This document shows, piece after piece, positions 1 through 8,078 of a DNA stretch of 31,125 bases; the first letter of the stretch is position 1, and every line of letters starts with the position of its first letter. The stretch comes from Casp-actino8 sp041159745 (lineage in GTDB: Bacteria; Actinomycetota; Acidimicrobiia; Acidimicrobiales; Ilumatobacteraceae). Where the stretch lies: NCBI GenBank assembly GCA_041159745.1, contig JBEAXP010000073.1, forward strand, positions 1 through 31,125, given 5' to 3'. Made by a program: the position numbers and the translations under genes. The notes under the pieces are model-generated. The model had not been told where the DNA came from. It did not search any database and saw nothing but the letters and a program-made list of their open reading frames with translations.

Positions 1-471
1 GAAGTACATCGGCAGCAGCACCACTTCGAAGAACACGAAAAAGAGGATGAGGTCCTGCGCCACGAAGGTTCCGGCCATACCCGTCTGCAGGATGAGCATC
101 AGGATGAGGAACGCCTTCGGATTACCCGGTGACGGAATGTGATTCCAGGAATAGATCATCACCAACACGGTCACGACCATCGAGAGGAAGTAGAGCGGCA
201 AGCTCATTCCGTCGAGACCGATCGTGTAGTTGCTCGAGATGACCTTGATCCATTCGGTGTCGGCGAAGAACTGAAGGGTTCCCGCCTGGTCGAAGTCGAA
301 CTGGGTCAGCGTGTAGACGCCCACACCCAAGGTCGCGAGCGCGGTGACGAGAGCCACGAGCTTGTGCAGCTCCTCTTCCGCTTTGGGAATGAACAGCATC
401 ACGATCACGCCGACGAGCGGCAAGAACGTGCCTACGCTGAGCACCCAGTTTTGATCACGGAGTACATCCAT
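1..471 (-). CDS. nuoM: NADH-quinone oxidoreductase subunit M, second complex I (3' end outside window)
   Basis: These are the first 157 residues of an antiporter-like, proton-pumping membrane subunit of the 11-subunit complex I; the gene runs off the left edge. The start is the ATG at 471, with GAGGAG about nine bases upstream and nuoL ending 13 bp before. Hydrophobic helices alternate with short loops. The visible end, with FFEVVLLPMYF, carries Glu149, which matches the essential proton-channel Glu on TM5 of this family (E. coli NuoM Glu144). The nuoM of the other operon has the equivalent FFEIVLVPMYF at the same residue number. nuoN is expected beyond the edge but is not seen. Confidence 0.93.
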   Translation of the reverse strand, partial: MDVLRDQNWVLSVGTFLPLVGVIVMLFIPKAEEELHKLVALVTALATLGVGVYTLTQFDFDQAGTLQFFADTEWIKVISSNYTIGLDGMSLPLYFLSMVVTVLVMIYSWNHIPSPGNPKAFLILMLILQTGMAGTFVAQDLILFFVFFEVVLLPMYF

Positions 472-484
472 GCCGTGTTTCTCC

Positions 485-2875
485 TCAGGTGTTGATGATG
501 ACGAGTATGAGAGCGCCGATGGCGGCCGCAGCGAACAGCAGCGCTCCGTATTGATTGACCTTGCCCGACTGGACGGGGCGCAACGCCCCACCCGTGCCTC
601 GGGCCGCGGCGCCCGAGCCGTTCACCGCGCCGTCGACGACGCGCTGATCGATGTTTCGGTATACCCAGCCGGCAGTGCGGCGTGAGATCTTGCCGGCACC
701 GTTCACGATGCCGTCGATGACGTTCTGATTGAACCAGTAGGCGGCCCGAGCGATCGGATGTGCGACCGCGCGGACGATGACCTTCTCGTAGAGAGCGTCG
801 AGGTAGTACTTGTTGGCGAGGAAGGTGTAGCCACCACGCAGAACCGAACTGCGCTGCGTGAGGCCGACCAAGCGGCGATTGCGACGCGTGTAGAACTGCA
901 CGCAGAACAGCCAGCTGGAGACGAGACCCACCGCCACGATCGCGAGCGAGAGGGCGGCCTTGCTCCACTTGAACTTCGCGTGGCTCACGGCCGGGAAGTA
1001 GCAGACCTCGCCTTCGGCGGGCGCCTGGTACGAACAGCCCGACTTGGCCTCGCCCTCTTCGCCTTCGGAGGCACGTGTCGAATCGAGCACGACGATGGCT
1101 TCACCCGGGCCCGATGCCTTCACCGGTTCGGCCATCACGAAGGCCGGACTGGGTTCGACGTACTTCTTGAACCGCTCCCAGCTCGCGCCGAACGGCACCG
1201 CGTTGGTGAATCCGGCGGTGAGCGCGAGGAACGCGAGGATCACCAGCGGAATGGTGATGAGCTTGGGGCTCTCGTGCGGGCCGTGCGCACCGTGATCATC
1301 GTGCGAGTCGTGGGCACCGTGGGAGTCGTGATCGTCGTGCGCATCATGACCGTGGTCGGTCGCGTGGCCTTCGTCGTGGTGCTCGCCGGCGGCGGCACCG
1401 CGCGCCTCGCCGAAGAAGGTGAGGTACGTGGCCCGAGTCATGTACGCGGCGGTCAGGAACGCACCACCCAGGCCGACGATCATGAACGCCTGGTAGCCGT
1501 TGTGGCCCACGTTGTCGATGATCTCGTCCTTGGAGAAGAAGCCGGCCAGCGGGAACACTCCGGCCAGGGCCAGCGTGGAGATGATCCAGGTGGAGGCGGT
1601 GATGGGCATCTTCTTGGCCAATCCGCCCATGTCCTTCTTCATGTCGAAGGAGTGATGCGAACCGGAGTGGCTCACCGACCCGGCCGCCAAGAAGAGACAG
1701 GCCTTGAAGAACGCGTGCGTGAAGATGTGGAACACCGCCGGGAGCCAAGCGCCGGCACCGAGTCCCATCATCATGTAGCCCAACTGCGACACGGTCGAGT
1801 AGGCGAGAACCTTCTTGATGTCGCTTTGCACGAAGGCGAGCAGAGCGGCGATCACGATGGTGACACCACCGATCAACACGATGAAGTTGATGTCGGTGTC
1901 GCCGATGCGCAAACCCTCCCAGAACACCGGGTAGAGACGCGCGACGAGGAACACGCCGGCCACCACCATGGTGCTGGAGTGCAACAGCGAACTCACCGGC
2001 GTGGGACCGGCCATGGCGTCGGGCAACCAGGTGTGCAACGGGAACTGGCCCGACTTGCCGATGCAGGCGATGAACAGGGCGACCGCGCCCCACGTGAGCA
2101 CGCTCTTGCTCGCCTCGCCCGACATGGCCCAGGCCGACAAACCGCTGATGTTGAAGCCGCTCACGCCGAGATTGGCTTGCGTCCAGTTGTTGGCGGCGAA
2201 GAACAGGGCACCCGTGCCGATGAGCAGTCCCATGTCGCCGACACGCACGGTGAAGAAGGCCTTGAGGGCCGCGCGCGCGTTGGCCTGGTCTTCCCACCAG
2301 TGGCCGATCAGCATGAACGAGCAGAGGCCCATGATCTCCCAGCCGAGGATGAGCTGCACCATGTTGGGTGCGAGCACCATGCTGAGCATTCCGGCCGAGA
2401 ACAACGTGAGGGCCGCGAAGAAGTGCGTGTAGCGGCGATCGCCCTTCAAATATTCGAGCGAGTAGATCTGCACGAGCGTCGAGATGAACGCCACGACCAC
2501 GAGCAACGTGAGCGCCAAGCCGTCGATGTGCTGGCCGATTCCGAATTCGAAGCCGCCGCTCTGCCACCAGGTCCATTCGCGGACGATCGGTCCGACGAAC
2601 GGGGTCTTCTCGCCGGCCGCGCGGGTGAGATGCGAGACGCCGCCTTCGGACGCGTCGTTGATCTTCTGGATCCACTGCCAGGCCGCGCCGACCGACAGCA
2701 CGAGTGATGCCACCATCGACGCGACACCGAGCTCGCTCCCCTTCATGGGCAGGCGCTTGCCGAAGAAGATGATGAGTGCGAAGGCGACGGCCGGGATGAT
2801 CGGAATGACCCAGGCGTGTTCGAGGAACCAGCCCGCCGAGTGGCTCATGGCCTGCGAGGTTTCAGCAGCCAGCAT
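485..2875 (-). CDS. nuoL: NADH-quinone oxidoreductase subunit L, second complex I
   Basis: Distal proton-pumping subunit, 796 residues, much longer than the usual 610-640. The antiporter core is intact: Glu180 in LGWEIMG, Lys274 in CIGKSGQFPLHTWLPDA, and Lys391 in HAFFKACLFL. Two insertions explain the length. One is a His/Asp-rich loop (residues 499-534, 13 His) after the FFGEARG segment. The other is a polar region (about 565-640) with Cys614 and Cys625 eleven residues apart. The C-terminal part has the amphipathic lateral-helix region and a last membrane helix (about 775-794). The start at 2875 lies 3 bp after the nuoK stop; Met10 is an alternative. The nuoL of the other operon is 637 residues and has a shorter His-rich loop at the same place. 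Confidence 0.96.
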   Translation of the reverse strand: MLAAETSQAMSHSAGWFLEHAWVIPIIPAVAFALIIFFGKRLPMKGSELGVASMVASLVLSVGAAWQWIQKINDASEGGVSHLTRAAGEKTPFVGPIVREWTWWQSGGFEFGIGQHIDGLALTLLVVVAFISTLVQIYSLEYLKGDRRYTHFFAALTLFSAGMLSMVLAPNMVQLILGWEIMGLCSFMLIGHWWEDQANARAALKAFFTVRVGDMGLLIGTGALFFAANNWTQANLGVSGFNISGLSAWAMSGEASKSVLTWGAVALFIACIGKSGQFPLHTWLPDAMAGPTPVSSLLHSSTMVVAGVFLVARLYPVFWEGLRIGDTDINFIVLIGGVTIVIAALLAFVQSDIKKVLAYSTVSQLGYMMMGLGAGAWLPAVFHIFTHAFFKACLFLAAGSVSHSGSHHSFDMKKDMGGLAKKMPITASTWIISTLALAGVFPLAGFFSKDEIIDNVGHNGYQAFMIVGLGGAFLTAAYMTRATYLTFFGEARGAAAGEHHDEGHATDHGHDAHDDHDSHGAHDSHDDHGAHGPHESPKLITIPLVILAFLALTAGFTNAVPFGASWERFKKYVEPSPAFVMAEPVKASGPGEAIVVLDSTRASEGEEGEAKSGCSYQAPAEGEVCYFPAVSHAKFKWSKAALSLAIVAVGLVSSWLFCVQFYTRRNRRLVGLTQRSSVLRGGYTFLANKYYLDALYEKVIVRAVAHPIARAAYWFNQNVIDGIVNGAGKISRRTAGWVYRNIDQRVVDGAVNGSGAAARGTGGALRPVQSGKVNQYGALLFAAAAIGALILVIINT
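1274..1381 (-). other. His/Asp-rich low-complexity loop coding segment in nuoL
   Basis: Codes for residues 499-534 of the second NuoL: 13 His with many Asp and Gly in irregular H-D/H-x-x-H spacing. On the DNA level it is an imperfect repeat of GTG/ATG-type trinucleotides, not a regular tandem array. Such loops commonly bind divalent metals. Any role here is inferred. Confidence 0.8.
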
Positions 2876-2878
2876 CGA

Positions 2879-3178
2879 TCAGCCCTTCATGTCCGACAGC
2901 TCGTCGAGCGCGATCGTGCGCCGGTTGCGATAGATGAGGAGCACCATGGCCAGACCCACGCCGACTTCGGCAGCGGCCACCGCGATGACGTAGAGCGCGA
3001 ACGTGTTGCCGTCGATCGATCCGAGGCGCGACGAGAAGGCGAGCAGGTTGAGATTGACCGAGTTGAGGATGAGCTCGATCGACATGAGAACCATCACGGC
3101 GTTCTTGCGCGCGAGCACGCCGTACACGCCGATGCAGAACAGGACGGCGCCGAGCAGAAGGAATTGAACGGTCAGCAT
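2879..3178 (-). CDS. nuoK: NADH-quinone oxidoreductase subunit K, second complex I
   Basis: Small three-helix membrane subunit, 99 residues, a normal length. The two family proton-path glutamates are present: Glu35 in MSIELILNSVNLN and Glu71 in AAAEVGVGLAM, matching E. coli NuoK Glu36 and Glu72. It starts 10 bp after the nuoJ stop and is followed 3 bp later by nuoL. It is about 60% similar by eye to the nuoK of the 14-gene operon and differs mainly in lacking that copy's longer N-terminus. Confidence 0.96.
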   Translation of the reverse strand: MLTVQFLLLGAVLFCIGVYGVLARKNAVMVLMSIELILNSVNLNLLAFSSRLGSIDGNTFALYVIAVAAAEVGVGLAMVLLIYRNRRTIALDELSDMKG

Positions 3179-3188
3179 GCGAGCCCCT

Positions 3189-3707
3189 TCAGTCCTTGCG
3201 CGCCAGGACGATCGCGCCGATCACGGCGACGAGGAGGACGAAAGACAGCGCCCAGAAGGGCAGGAGGTACGGGCCGAAGATGTCGTCGGACAGGACCTGA
3301 ATCGGAACCTGCGTCTGCTCGTCGGGGTTGGGCAGACGCTCGTCGCCGAATCCGTCGATGAGAACCCAGGTGATGACACCGAACATGAGAAGGGAGACCG
3401 GAACGGCGATCCCCCAGTTCTTGTTGTTGAGATCGGCTTCCGCGCCGATCTTGGCCCGGGTGAGCATGGTTCCGAACAAGAACAACACCATGACCGCACC
3501 CACGTACACGAGCACTTGAGTGATGGCCACGAACTCGGCCGACAGCAACAGATACTGCGCGGCCGCGCCCGACAGGACGACCACGAGCCAGAGCGCGGCG
3601 TGCACCACGTTCTTCACCGTGACCACCCGCAGCGCGGCGACGATCATCAACAGGGCGATGATGCCGAACCCGATGTTCTGAGCCACGAGAAGGTCCGCGG
3701 CGACCAT
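3189..3707 (-). CDS. nuoJ: NADH-quinone oxidoreductase subunit J, second complex I
   Basis: Membrane subunit of 172 residues with about five hydrophobic helices. The conserved third-helix segment reads VLVYVGAVMVLFLFGTML, the flexible helix next to the quinone chamber in this family. The start is the ATG at 3707, sharing one base with the nuoI stop (TGATG). The last residues are a short Ala-Arg-Lys-Asp tail. Its place between nuoI and nuoK is standard. Confidence 0.95.
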   Translation of the reverse strand: MVAADLLVAQNIGFGIIALLMIVAALRVVTVKNVVHAALWLVVVLSGAAAQYLLLSAEFVAITQVLVYVGAVMVLFLFGTMLTRAKIGAEADLNNKNWGIAVPVSLLMFGVITWVLIDGFGDERLPNPDEQTQVPIQVLSDDIFGPYLLPFWALSFVLLVAVIGAIVLARKD

Positions 3708-4198
3708 CACTTCTTGCCCTTCTTCTCGGCGCCCGCTTCGAGGGCCGGGGCCTCGGGAACCGTCTCCATCCACTCGCCCAACTTGTTCTTGTCGTGGAGG
3801 AGATCGGCGATGTGCGGCTCGGAGTACTCGTATTCGGGGCTCCAGAAGAGCGCATCGAAAGGACACACCTCGACGCAGATGCCGCAGTACATGCAGAGCG
3901 CGTAGTCGATGTCGAAGCGGTCGAGCTTGTTGACCTGACGGGGCTTGCCGCCAGCACGACGCGGCGGGGCGAGCTCCTTGTGACCCTCGATGTAGATGCA
4001 CCAGTCGGGGCACGACCGTGCGCACAGCATGCACGACGTGCAGTTGTCCTCGCGCAGAGCGATGACACCACGGGCCCGGATGGGCGGCGCCTCCTTCTCG
4101 TGCGGGTACTGAATGGTGTTGGATCCCTTGGTGGTGGTGCGCACCAGGGTGTTCAGCGTGACGCCGAGACCTTTGACCAGACCGGGAAGCTTGGGCAT
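3707..4198 (-). CDS. nuoI: NADH-quinone oxidoreductase subunit I, second complex I
   Basis: Peripheral-arm subunit with two [4Fe-4S] clusters (N6a and N6b) that passes electrons toward NuoB; 163 residues. The first cluster motif is Cys53, 56, 59 and 63 (CTSCMLCARSCP), the second Cys102, 105, 108 and 112 (CMYCGICVEVCP). An amphipathic N-terminal segment precedes them and the C-terminus is Lys-rich. The start ATG shares one base with the nuoH stop. In an enzyme without NuoEFG this subunit is a candidate entry point for electrons from an external donor. That role is an inference. Confidence 0.95.
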   Translation of the reverse strand: MPKLPGLVKGLGVTLNTLVRTTTKGSNTIQYPHEKEAPPIRARGVIALREDNCTSCMLCARSCPDWCIYIEGHKELAPPRRAGGKPRQVNKLDRFDIDYALCMYCGICVEVCPFDALFWSPEYEYSEPHIADLLHDKNKLGEWMETVPEAPALEAGAEKKGKK

Positions 4199-5253
4199 CA
4201 GAACGCCACCTTCAGGATCGCCGTCACCATGATGTTGACGAGCGAGACGGGAACGAGAACCTTCCAGGCGAAGCGCTGGAGCTGATCTTCGCGGAATCGC
4301 GGGTAGCTGAAGCGCACCCACATGATGATGAAGGCGAGCAGCATCATCTTGGTGACCATGATGAGCGGACCCACCACGTTCATCCAGTCGTCGACCGAGT
4401 CGACGGTGCTCCAGTCGAACCAGGCGAACGGGATGCCCCATCCGCCGAGGAACAGCACCGAGGCGATGAGCGCGAACACACCCGCGGTCGCGAACTCGGC
4501 GATGAAGAACGTGAGGAACCGGAAGCCGGAGTACTCGGTCATGTAACCCGACACGAGTTCGGATTCGGCGATCGGCATGTCGAACGGAGTCTGCGTGAGT
4601 TCGGCCTGCACCGCGATCATGAAGATGATGAATCCGACGAACTGCGTGAGGATGTACGGGTTGCCCAAGCCGTCCCAGCCGAAGATGGAGCCGGCGTTCT
4701 GCGCCACCACGATCTGCTGCAGGTTCATGGTCCCGGCCTGGATGATCACTCCGACCACGGCGAGCACCATGGGCAGTTCGTACGCGATGAGCTGACCGGC
4801 CGCGCGCAGACCACCGAGCAACGAGTACTTGTTGGCGCTGGCCCAACCGGCGATGAGGATGCCGAGCACGCTCACCGACGACACCGCGAGCATGTAGAAG
4901 ACGCCCGCCTCGAAGTTGGTGAACCAGGCATCGGGGCCGAACGGAACCACGGCCACAAGGAGGAACGTGGACACCAGCACGACGAGCGGAGCGATCTTGA
5001 AGATGAACCGATCGGCGCGCTCGGGTGTGATGTCTTCCTTCTGCAGCCACTTGCCCACCTCGGCAACCAGCTGCAGCGAACCGTACGGGCCGGCCTCCAT
5101 GGGACCGAGACGGCTCTGCATGAACGACATCATCTTGAACAAGAACACGTAGACGATCGTTCCGGCCGGGAGCAGGACGGCGACGATGCCACCCAGGACG
5201 CGCAGAAGCGACTGCGCCCAGTACGGGAGGTCGGCAGCGAGAAGAGCGTTCAT
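4198..5253 (-). CDS. nuoH: NADH-quinone oxidoreductase subunit H, second complex I
   Basis: Membrane subunit that forms the quinone entry tunnel with NuoB and NuoD; 351 residues, about eight helices. Recognisable family blocks are the QSRLGP motif at 46-51, KWLQKEDITPERADR at about 68-82, and the charged loop FDMPIAESELVSGYMTEYSG at about 224-243. Unusually, the Glu-Arg that normally stands eight residues before the Gln of Q-x-R-x-G-P is absent: position 38 is Leu and 39 is Phe. The nuoH of the other operon keeps Glu45-Arg46 there. The start ATG shares one base with the nuoD stop. Confidence 0.95.
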   Translation of the reverse strand: MNALLAADLPYWAQSLLRVLGGIVAVLLPAGTIVYVFLFKMMSFMQSRLGPMEAGPYGSLQLVAEVGKWLQKEDITPERADRFIFKIAPLVVLVSTFLLVAVVPFGPDAWFTNFEAGVFYMLAVSSVSVLGILIAGWASANKYSLLGGLRAAGQLIAYELPMVLAVVGVIIQAGTMNLQQIVVAQNAGSIFGWDGLGNPYILTQFVGFIIFMIAVQAELTQTPFDMPIAESELVSGYMTEYSGFRFLTFFIAEFATAGVFALIASVLFLGGWGIPFAWFDWSTVDSVDDWMNVVGPLIMVTKMMLLAFIIMWVRFSYPRFREDQLQRFAWKVLVPVSLVNIMVTAILKVAF

Positions 5254-6434
5254 CAGCGGTCGATGTCTCCGAGGATGAAGTACAGCGAGGCGAGGATCGT
5301 GATGATGTCGGGCACGTACACGCCCTTCAGCACCCATGGCACCACCGAGATGTTGTTGAAACTCGCCGAGCGGATCTTGGTGCGGAAGGGCCCGAGGTCG
5401 CCCTTGCTCACGACGTAGTAGCCCATCTCGCCGAGCGGGTTCTCGGTGGACACCCAGGCTTCGCCCTCGGGCACCTTGATGATGCGCGGCACCTTGGCCA
5501 TCACCGGTCCGGACGGAATGGAGTCGAGCAATTGATCGACGATGCGCGTGGACTCGCGCACTTCCTGCAGACGGATCCAGCAACGTGCGAACGAGTCGCC
5601 GTCGGGGTGGGTCCAGACCTTCCAGTCGACCTTGTTCCAGGCCATCGGCAGACTCTGATCGCGACGGAGATCCCAGTCGACGCCGCTCGCGCGCAGGTTG
5701 GCACCCGAGAGTCCGTACTGCAGGGCGATGTCCTTGGGGATCACGCCGATGCCGCGTGTACGGCTCTGGAAGATCTCGTTGCCGAAGAGCAAGTTCTCGA
5801 TCTCGTCGCAGAAGTTGCGGAGCTTCTTCATGACGACTCGGGTCTCGTCGACGAAGCCGGCCGGCAGATCGTCCTTCAGGCCGCCGATGCGGTCGAAGTT
5901 GGGGTGGAAGCGACCACCGGTGGCCGCTTCGATGAGGTTGAGCACGTACTCGCGATCGCGGAACGCCATGAACACCGGCGTGACCGCACCCAACTGCACA
6001 CCGAGGTCGCCGAGGAAGAGCGAGACGTTGGCGATGCGCGACAGTTCGAACAGGATCGTGCGGATCCACTGCGCGCGCGGCGGCGCTTCGATCTCCATCA
6101 GCTTCTCGGCGGCGAGGATGAACGGCACCTCGTTGGCGAAACTGCCGAGCCAGTCGATGCGGTTGATGAGCGCGGTCACCTGCGGATAGGTGCGCACTTC
6201 GGTGAGCTTCTCGTAACCGCGGTGCATGTAGCCGCACGACGGTTCGGCCCACACCACTTGCTCGCCGTCGAGACGAGCGATGATGCGCAGAGTTCCGTGC
6301 GTGGCCGGGTGCTGCGGTCCGATGTTGAGGGTCATGCCCTCGGTCTCGAGTTCGACGTTGACACGGGCATCGGACGCCTGAGCCGCGATATACGCCATCT
6401 GCCGGCGATCGATGAGCGATTCGGTGGACGTCAT
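5253..6434 (-). CDS. nuoD: NADH-quinone oxidoreductase subunit D, second complex I
   Basis: 49-kDa-type subunit that forms the head-group end of the quinone site; 393 residues. The GPQHPATHG motif holds His42 and His46, the latter matching the quinone-contacting His38 of Thermus Nqo4. The partner Tyr87 of Nqo4 (MDYL) falls on Trp95 here, in RIDWLGS; the TGG codon is at 6150-6152. The rest follows the family: a GGLKDDLPAGF segment, ASGVDWDLRRD, and the closing LGDIDR. NuoD is a separate gene, not fused to nuoC. The ATG at 6434 overlaps the nuoC stop (ATGA). Confidence 0.96.
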   Translation of the reverse strand: MTSTESLIDRRQMAYIAAQASDARVNVELETEGMTLNIGPQHPATHGTLRIIARLDGEQVVWAEPSCGYMHRGYEKLTEVRTYPQVTALINRIDWLGSFANEVPFILAAEKLMEIEAPPRAQWIRTILFELSRIANVSLFLGDLGVQLGAVTPVFMAFRDREYVLNLIEAATGGRFHPNFDRIGGLKDDLPAGFVDETRVVMKKLRNFCDEIENLLFGNEIFQSRTRGIGVIPKDIALQYGLSGANLRASGVDWDLRRDQSLPMAWNKVDWKVWTHPDGDSFARCWIRLQEVRESTRIVDQLLDSIPSGPVMAKVPRIIKVPEGEAWVSTENPLGEMGYYVVSKGDLGPFRTKIRSASFNNISVVPWVLKGVYVPDIITILASLYFILGDIDR

Positions 6435-7093
6435 TCGGCATCACCTTCCTCGTCGTTGTCGCCCCCGGGAAGCGGTTCGACGTCGACGATGCCCGGCCAG
6501 GGCTTCACCATGCGCGCGAGCAACGGGAAGTCCTTGCGCAGCGGGTGACCTTCGAAGTCGGTGGGCAGATACATGTTGCGGAGATCGGGATGGCCCGCGA
6601 ACGCGATGCCGAACATCTCGTGCGTCTCGCGCTCGTGCCAGTTGGCCCCGGCGAAGACCGGGATCCACGAATCGACCGTCGCATCGGAGTCGGGAACGTC
6701 GCACTTGATGTTGACGCCCACGTGCAGGACGCTGCTCGTGACCCGGGCGAGCATCTGCAGACGCGTGTCGCCACCGGTGTAACCCTGGCGGATGGTGTCG
6801 TCGCGCTCGGGCGGGGGTGCGGTGGGATCGTCTTCACCCTTGCCGTAGGGCGAGGGCATCCAGTCGATGGCCGACAAGAAGCAGAAGTAATCGAAGCCCA
6901 TTTCGTGCCGCAGCACGCGCGCGGTTTCACGCCACGCCGACGTCGACACACGCACCCAGACGTCGTCGCCCGGCTTGACCACGCTGTCGATCAAGTCGGC
7001 GCCGATGTGCGAACGCAGGTCGTCGACGATGCGCTGGCGCAACGTGTCGCCCGGAATCTCGGCCACGGGAGCGTCAGACGACACTGGGCTCAC
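6431..7093 (-). CDS. nuoC: NADH-quinone oxidoreductase subunit C, second complex I
   Basis: 30-kDa-type subunit of the peripheral arm, about 220 residues. The conserved C-terminal signature is WHERETHEMFGIAFAGHPDL followed by LPTDFEGHPLRKDFPL. A polar loop around residues 85-105 (rich in Pro, Glu and Asp) has no counterpart in the shorter nuoC of the other operon. The start is uncertain: GTG at 7093 (AGGA about four bases upstream) or GTG at 7084 (GGTGAG upstream). I chose the first. It begins outside the nuoB frame, 17 bp upstream of the nuoB stop, so the two genes overlap. Confidence 0.93.
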   Translation of the reverse strand: MSPVSSDAPVAEIPGDTLRQRIVDDLRSHIGADLIDSVVKPGDDVWVRVSTSAWRETARVLRHEMGFDYFCFLSAIDWMPSPYGKGEDDPTAPPPERDDTIRQGYTGGDTRLQMLARVTSSVLHVGVNIKCDVPDSDATVDSWIPVFAGANWHERETHEMFGIAFAGHPDLRNMYLPTDFEGHPLRKDFPLLARMVKPWPGIVDVEPLPGGDNDEEGDAE

Positions 7094-7631
7094 CGTTCCT
7101 GTTCGAGGACCGGCCCGACTTGTCCTGCACGATGATCGGCTTGCTGCCCTCACCGCGCCAACGTGCGCCCATGTCTTCGTTGCGGATGCGTTGCTGGAGC
7201 AGCACGACACCTTCGAGCAATGCCTCGGGCCGCGGGGGGCATCCGGGGATGTACACGTCGACCGGAATGATCTGATCGACACCCTTGGTGACCGAGTACG
7301 AATCCCAGTAGGGACCGCCGCAGTTGGCGCACGAGCCCATCGAGATCACGTACTTCGGATCGGGCATCTGCTCGTAGAGACGGCGAATGGCCGGGGCCAT
7401 CTTGTCGGTGACCGTTCCGGAAATCACCACGAGGTCGGCTTGGCGCGGACTCGCCGGCAACGGAATGACCCCGAGGCGCATGACGTCGTAGCGCGGAGAG
7501 CCGAAAGCAGCGCCCATCTCGATGGCGCAGCAGGCCAGGCCCCACTGGTACACCCAGAGGCTGTACGAGCGGCCCAGATTGAGTAGTGAATTCAGCGGCT
7601 TGGGGAGCCGCCCGCGGTCGACGAGACCCAT
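7074..7631 (-). CDS. nuoB: NADH-quinone oxidoreductase subunit B, second complex I
   Basis: Carries the terminal [4Fe-4S] cluster N2, the direct electron donor to quinone; 185 residues. The cluster ligands are Cys34 and Cys35 (GLACCAIEM), Cys101 (GSCANCGG) and Cys131 (IPGCPP). The ATG at 7631 has AAGGAG five bases upstream and fits the usual start Met-Gly-Leu-Val. Longer in-frame extensions upstream would run into nuoA and are not needed. The N-terminal helix and the Ser/Asn-rich tail after about 165 are ordinary. Confidence 0.95.
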   Translation of the reverse strand: MGLVDRGRLPKPLNSLLNLGRSYSLWVYQWGLACCAIEMGAAFGSPRYDVMRLGVIPLPASPRQADLVVISGTVTDKMAPAIRRLYEQMPDPKYVISMGSCANCGGPYWDSYSVTKGVDQIIPVDVYIPGCPPRPEALLEGVVLLQQRIRNEDMGARWRGEGSKPIIVQDKSGRSSNRNGEPSVV

Positions 7632-7647
7632 GTGACTCCTTGTGTGA

Positions 7648-8013
7648 TTACACCCAGCGAAGGACGCCCTTGCGCCAGGCGTAGACGAGACCGAGCAGAA
7701 GGACACCCACGAACACACCCATCTCCACCAGGCCGAAAGTTCCGTACCGCTCGAGTTGGGTGGCCCAAGGGAAGATGAACACTGCTTCGACGTCGAAGAT
7801 GACGAAGAGCAGGGCGAACACGTAGTAGCGAATCTGGCTCTGAGACCAACCGTCGCCCACCGGATCGACGCCGCTCTCGTAGGTGAGCAGCTTCTCGCGG
7901 TTCGGGCGCGAGGGCCGGACGAGGACGGCGATGCCGAGCAGGAGGGAGGCCAACAAGAGGGCCGCCAGCCCGAACCAGAACACGGTGAGGTACGACCTCA
8001 GAAAGTCCGACAT
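7648..8013 (-). CDS. nuoA: NADH-quinone oxidoreductase subunit A, second complex I (operon start)
   Basis: Three-helix membrane subunit, 121 residues. The loop between helices 1 and 2 reads TYESGVDPVGD, with Ser where the other operon's NuoA has Cys (PYECG); both forms occur in bacteria. FALLFVIFDVEAVFIFPW is the conserved acidic second helix. It is the first gene of the second complex I operon, 65 bp after the stop of a co-directional amidotransferase. There is no Shine-Dalgarno-like purine run before the ATG, but a TAGCGT box lies at 8023-8028, so a very short or absent leader is possible. Confidence 0.95.
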   Translation of the reverse strand: MSDFLRSYLTVFWFGLAALLLASLLLGIAVLVRPSRPNREKLLTYESGVDPVGDGWSQSQIRYYVFALLFVIFDVEAVFIFPWATQLERYGTFGLVEMGVFVGVLLLGLVYAWRKGVLRWV

Positions 8014-8078
8014 CGGAGCGAAACGCTACTACGGGGCCGCCGAACGGACCCAACTTCGCCCCAGCGTGGGGACCACAT
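8014..8078 (-). promoter_or_regulatory. Possible terminator hairpin plus nuoA promoter region
   Basis: This 65-bp gap separates the amidotransferase stop from the second nuoA. A small inverted repeat, CCCCAGCGTGGGG (8059-8071), could form a weak hairpin behind the amidotransferase, with no T-run. On the minus strand TAGCGT (8028 to 8023) fits the actinobacterial -10 pattern TAnnnT and ends nine bases before the ATG. That suggests a leader of only two or three bases. No convincing -35 box is seen. This is pattern matching only. Confidence 0.35.

Noticed and set aside
1274..1381. Tandem repeat or CRISPR-like array
   Set aside because: The units are irregular trinucleotide-scale repeats in frame with nuoL and code for a His-rich loop. 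There are no conserved repeats with unique spacers.
758..2707. Long open frame on the plus strand opposite nuoL, rich in Arg, His, Glu and Gly
   Set aside because: It is the antisense shadow of a GC-rich gene. Its composition has no domain signature, while the minus strand encodes a canonical NuoL over the same bases.
5253..5260. Recent deletion of nuoEFG from the second operon
   Set aside because: nuoD and nuoH meet in a clean TGATG junction with no gene remnants, so the 11-gene layout looks ancient rather than a fresh loss.
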